From the NCBI GenBank assembly GCA_964581505.1, contig CAZOOR010000084.1:1-8438 (forward strand): a DNA stretch of 8,438 nucleotides, given 5' to 3'. This document shows, piece after piece, positions 7,797-8,438 of this stretch (positions are counted from its first letter, which is position 1; each line of letters begins with the position of its first letter). The notes beneath the pieces were generated by a model. That model saw only the letters and a list, made by a program, of their open reading frames with translations, had not been told where the DNA came from and did not search any database. Origin of the DNA: CAZOOR01 sp964581505. GTDB lineage: Bacteria; Bacteroidota; Ignavibacteria; Kapaibacteriales; UBA2268. Position numbers and translations under genes: made by a program.

Positions 7797-7835
7797 ATGA
7801 CGAGTATACTTTTATTCACTGATTTTGGCGATTAA
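7797..7835 (+). pseudogene. Possible 5' remnant of a SAM hydroxide adenosyltransferase (DUF62) gene
   Basis: The twelve codons from the ATG at 7797 read MTSILLFTDFGD and then stop at TAA 7833-7835. SAM hydroxide adenosyltransferases (DUF62, the chlorinase/fluorinase relatives) begin almost invariably with a β-strand and the SAM-binding motif, of the form I-x-L-x-TDFG, within the first dozen residues. The match in motif and in distance from the start is striking but only about eight residues long. Nothing after the D follows the family (a YVG-x-MKG-type segment is expected). The stop abuts the ATG of the DUF1016 remnant, which suggests that the rest of the gene was displaced or deleted by arrival of that sequence. 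A chance short ORF remains possible. Confidence 0.4.
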
Positions 7836-8017
7836 ATGGATATTGAAGAAACAAATTTACGTAAAATTCTAAATGATATTATATCAATAATAAAGAAAAC
7901 AAAAAATCTTGTTGCTATACAAGCAAATAGTTCTTTGACTGTAATGTTTTGGCATATAGGCAAAAGAATACAAACAGAAATATTACAGGACAAAAGAGCT
8001 CAATACGGTAAACAGAT

Positions 8018-8143
8018 TGTCGTTACACTGTCACGTGAATTATCAGAAAAATTTGGTAATAACTTTGAAGAAAAGAATTTGCGCCGTATGATACAGTTTT
8101 CCGTTTAGTTTCCCGATATTGAGAATGTCGTTACACTGTCACG
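8018..8143 (+). repeat. 18-bp direct repeat inside the DUF1016 remnant (8018-8035 and 8126-8143)
   Basis: TGTCGTTACACTGTCACG occurs twice, 108 bases (36 codons) apart, in the same reading phase, and both copies encode V-V-T-L-S-R. The family does have a similar LSR-type segment at both places (IVxTLS before the ELSEKFG helix, and VxxLSRxLSWSHF), so the peptide similarity is partly native. The identical codon choice over 18 bases is what stands out. The premature TAG lies between the two copies. Confidence 0.85.
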
Positions 8144-8280
8144 ACATTTGTCTTGGTCTCATTTTTTAATATTAATTCCTTTAAAAACAGAACAAGAAAG
8201 GAATTTTTATGCTAAACTTGCTTATGAACAGTCAATAGGTGTTCGACGGTTACGCGAACAAATTTCTCGAAAAGTATTTC

Positions 8281-8304
8281 AACCGCACCCAGAAGGATGG
8301 GGTT
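8281..8304 (+). repeat. Imperfect inverted repeat at the end of DUF1016 similarity
   Basis: AACCGCACCC (8281-8290) can pair with GGATGGGGTT (8295-8304) around an AGAA loop, with 8 of 10 positions complementary. It is followed by an A/T run (AATTTATTTT, 8305-8314). It begins exactly where homology to the DUF1016 family stops, so it may be the edge of an inserted or fused repeat, or a terminator-like hairpin. The mismatches make terminator function uncertain. Confidence 0.5.
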
Positions 8305-8306
8305 AA

Positions 8307-8438
8307 TTTATTTTACTGTTTGCTCATCGTCCTGTGCGTGAGAGCAGGGGAGAGGGTTGCGGCTGTTTTATCTTTCTAGACCCCACCAAACCTCCCCAAA
8401 GGGGAGGCTTTAAACTAGCGATGTCGGCTGTTTCCCTG
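8307..8438. other. GC-richer non-coding tail with short repeats
   Basis: No credible reading frame is visible in either direction. GC over 8281-8438 is 51% (81 of 158 bases), against about 26% in 7741-7860. Besides the two palindromes listed separately, TGCTC (8321-8325) and GAGCA (8342-8346) can pair across a 16-base loop. CGGCTGTTT occurs twice in direct orientation (8360-8368 and 8425-8433), bracketing the strong palindrome. The make-up suggests an intergenic repeat or miniature element that may continue past the window; no terminal repeats of a known element were recognised. Confidence 0.5.
8391..8407. repeat. Perfect 7-bp palindrome with AAA loop
   Basis: CCTCCCC (8391-8397), loop AAA, GGGGAGG (8401-8407) forms a perfect G/C-rich stem. 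CTTTAAA follows on the + strand, so only three T residues follow the stem closely. This is a modest match to an intrinsic terminator and an equally good match to a REP-like dispersed palindrome. Confidence 0.7.

Larger units (their letters stand above)
7836..8306 (+). pseudogene. Decayed DUF1016 (YhcG-like) gene: N-terminal domain only, with an in-frame TAG
   Basis: Full-length DUF1016/YhcG proteins are about 330-360 residues: an N-terminal DUF1016_N domain and a C-terminal PDDEXK nuclease-like domain. They are often linked to mobile DNA and restriction islands. From the ATG at 7836 the frame gives the N-terminal signature: an I/L-rich helix, MFWHIGKRIQTE, AQYGKQIVVTLSRELSEKFG and FEEKNLRRMIQF. 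TAG at 8106-8108 interrupts it after 90 residues. In the same frame the family sequence resumes at once: FPDIENVVTLSRHLSWSHF, then LIPLKTEQERNFYAKLAYEQ, then GVRRLREQISRKVFQ. So a single nonsense change, not a frameshift, broke it. Similarity ends near base 8282, where an ERTEIA-like segment would be expected; the frame instead reads PHPEGWG and stops at 8304-8306. The nuclease domain is therefore absent. The 90-residue product might still be made, but it lacks half a domain. TAG ends three other genes here, so reassignment is unlikely. Confidence 0.8.

Noticed and set aside
8106..8108. TAG as a recoded sense codon in the DUF1016 frame
   Set aside because: TAG is the normal terminator of the kdsD-like, glycosyltransferase and activase genes in this window, and the DUF1016 gene is also truncated, so decay is simpler.
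8391..8410. Strong intrinsic terminator at the GC-rich palindrome
   Set aside because: The stem is good but only three T residues follow closely and no intact gene lies upstream. It is kept as a palindromic repeat.

Overview
The window is AT-rich and reads as chromosomal DNA from an anaerobic or facultative Gram-negative bacterium, most likely of the Bacteroidota/Chlorobiota/Ignavibacteriota-Kapabacteria side of the FCB group. This placement is an inference from four signs. None of the starts has a convincing correctly spaced Shine-Dalgarno sequence. Two upstream regions carry motifs like the Bacteroidota -7 element (TAnnTTTG). A KdsD-type enzyme implies a Kdo-containing lipopolysaccharide and so an outer membrane. 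A very long oxygen-sensitive-type CoA-dehydratase activase suggests anaerobic metabolism. No rRNA, tRNA, CRISPR array or intact mobile element is visible.

Bases 1-2466 hold envelope genes. The 3' end of a KdsD-like arabinose-5-phosphate isomerase (its CBS pair) runs into a convergent RodZ-like cell-shape protein, and the two stop codons abut with no spacer. RodZ is divergent from a secreted or membrane-anchored DUF2279 protein, with a possible promoter for the latter in the gap of about 75 bp.

Bases 2549-7725 hold two closely spaced co-directional genes: a family 2 glycosyltransferase, then a protein of about 1,440 residues. The latter combines two BcrA/BadF/HgdC-type ATPase modules, a cysteine cluster, a DUF2229 region and a C-terminal part resembling the 2-hydroxyacyl-CoA dehydratase family. 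No dehydratase subunit gene lies nearby, so its substrate or partner is unknown. The two ATPase modules each keep the cysteine pair that binds the bridging [4Fe-4S] cluster in HgdC dimers, so the chain may form a pseudo-dimer by itself.

Bases 7726-8438 look like a scar. A promoter-like motif precedes twelve codons resembling the conserved start of the SAM hydroxide adenosyltransferase (DUF62) family. These end at a stop abutting the ATG of a decayed DUF1016/YhcG gene, which has one in-frame TAG and loses family similarity after its N-terminal domain. The remaining roughly 150 bp is 51% GC, against about 26% just upstream of the DUF1016 remnant, and contains several palindromes and a short direct repeat. 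The most interesting items are the self-contained activase and this layered insertion or decay site.
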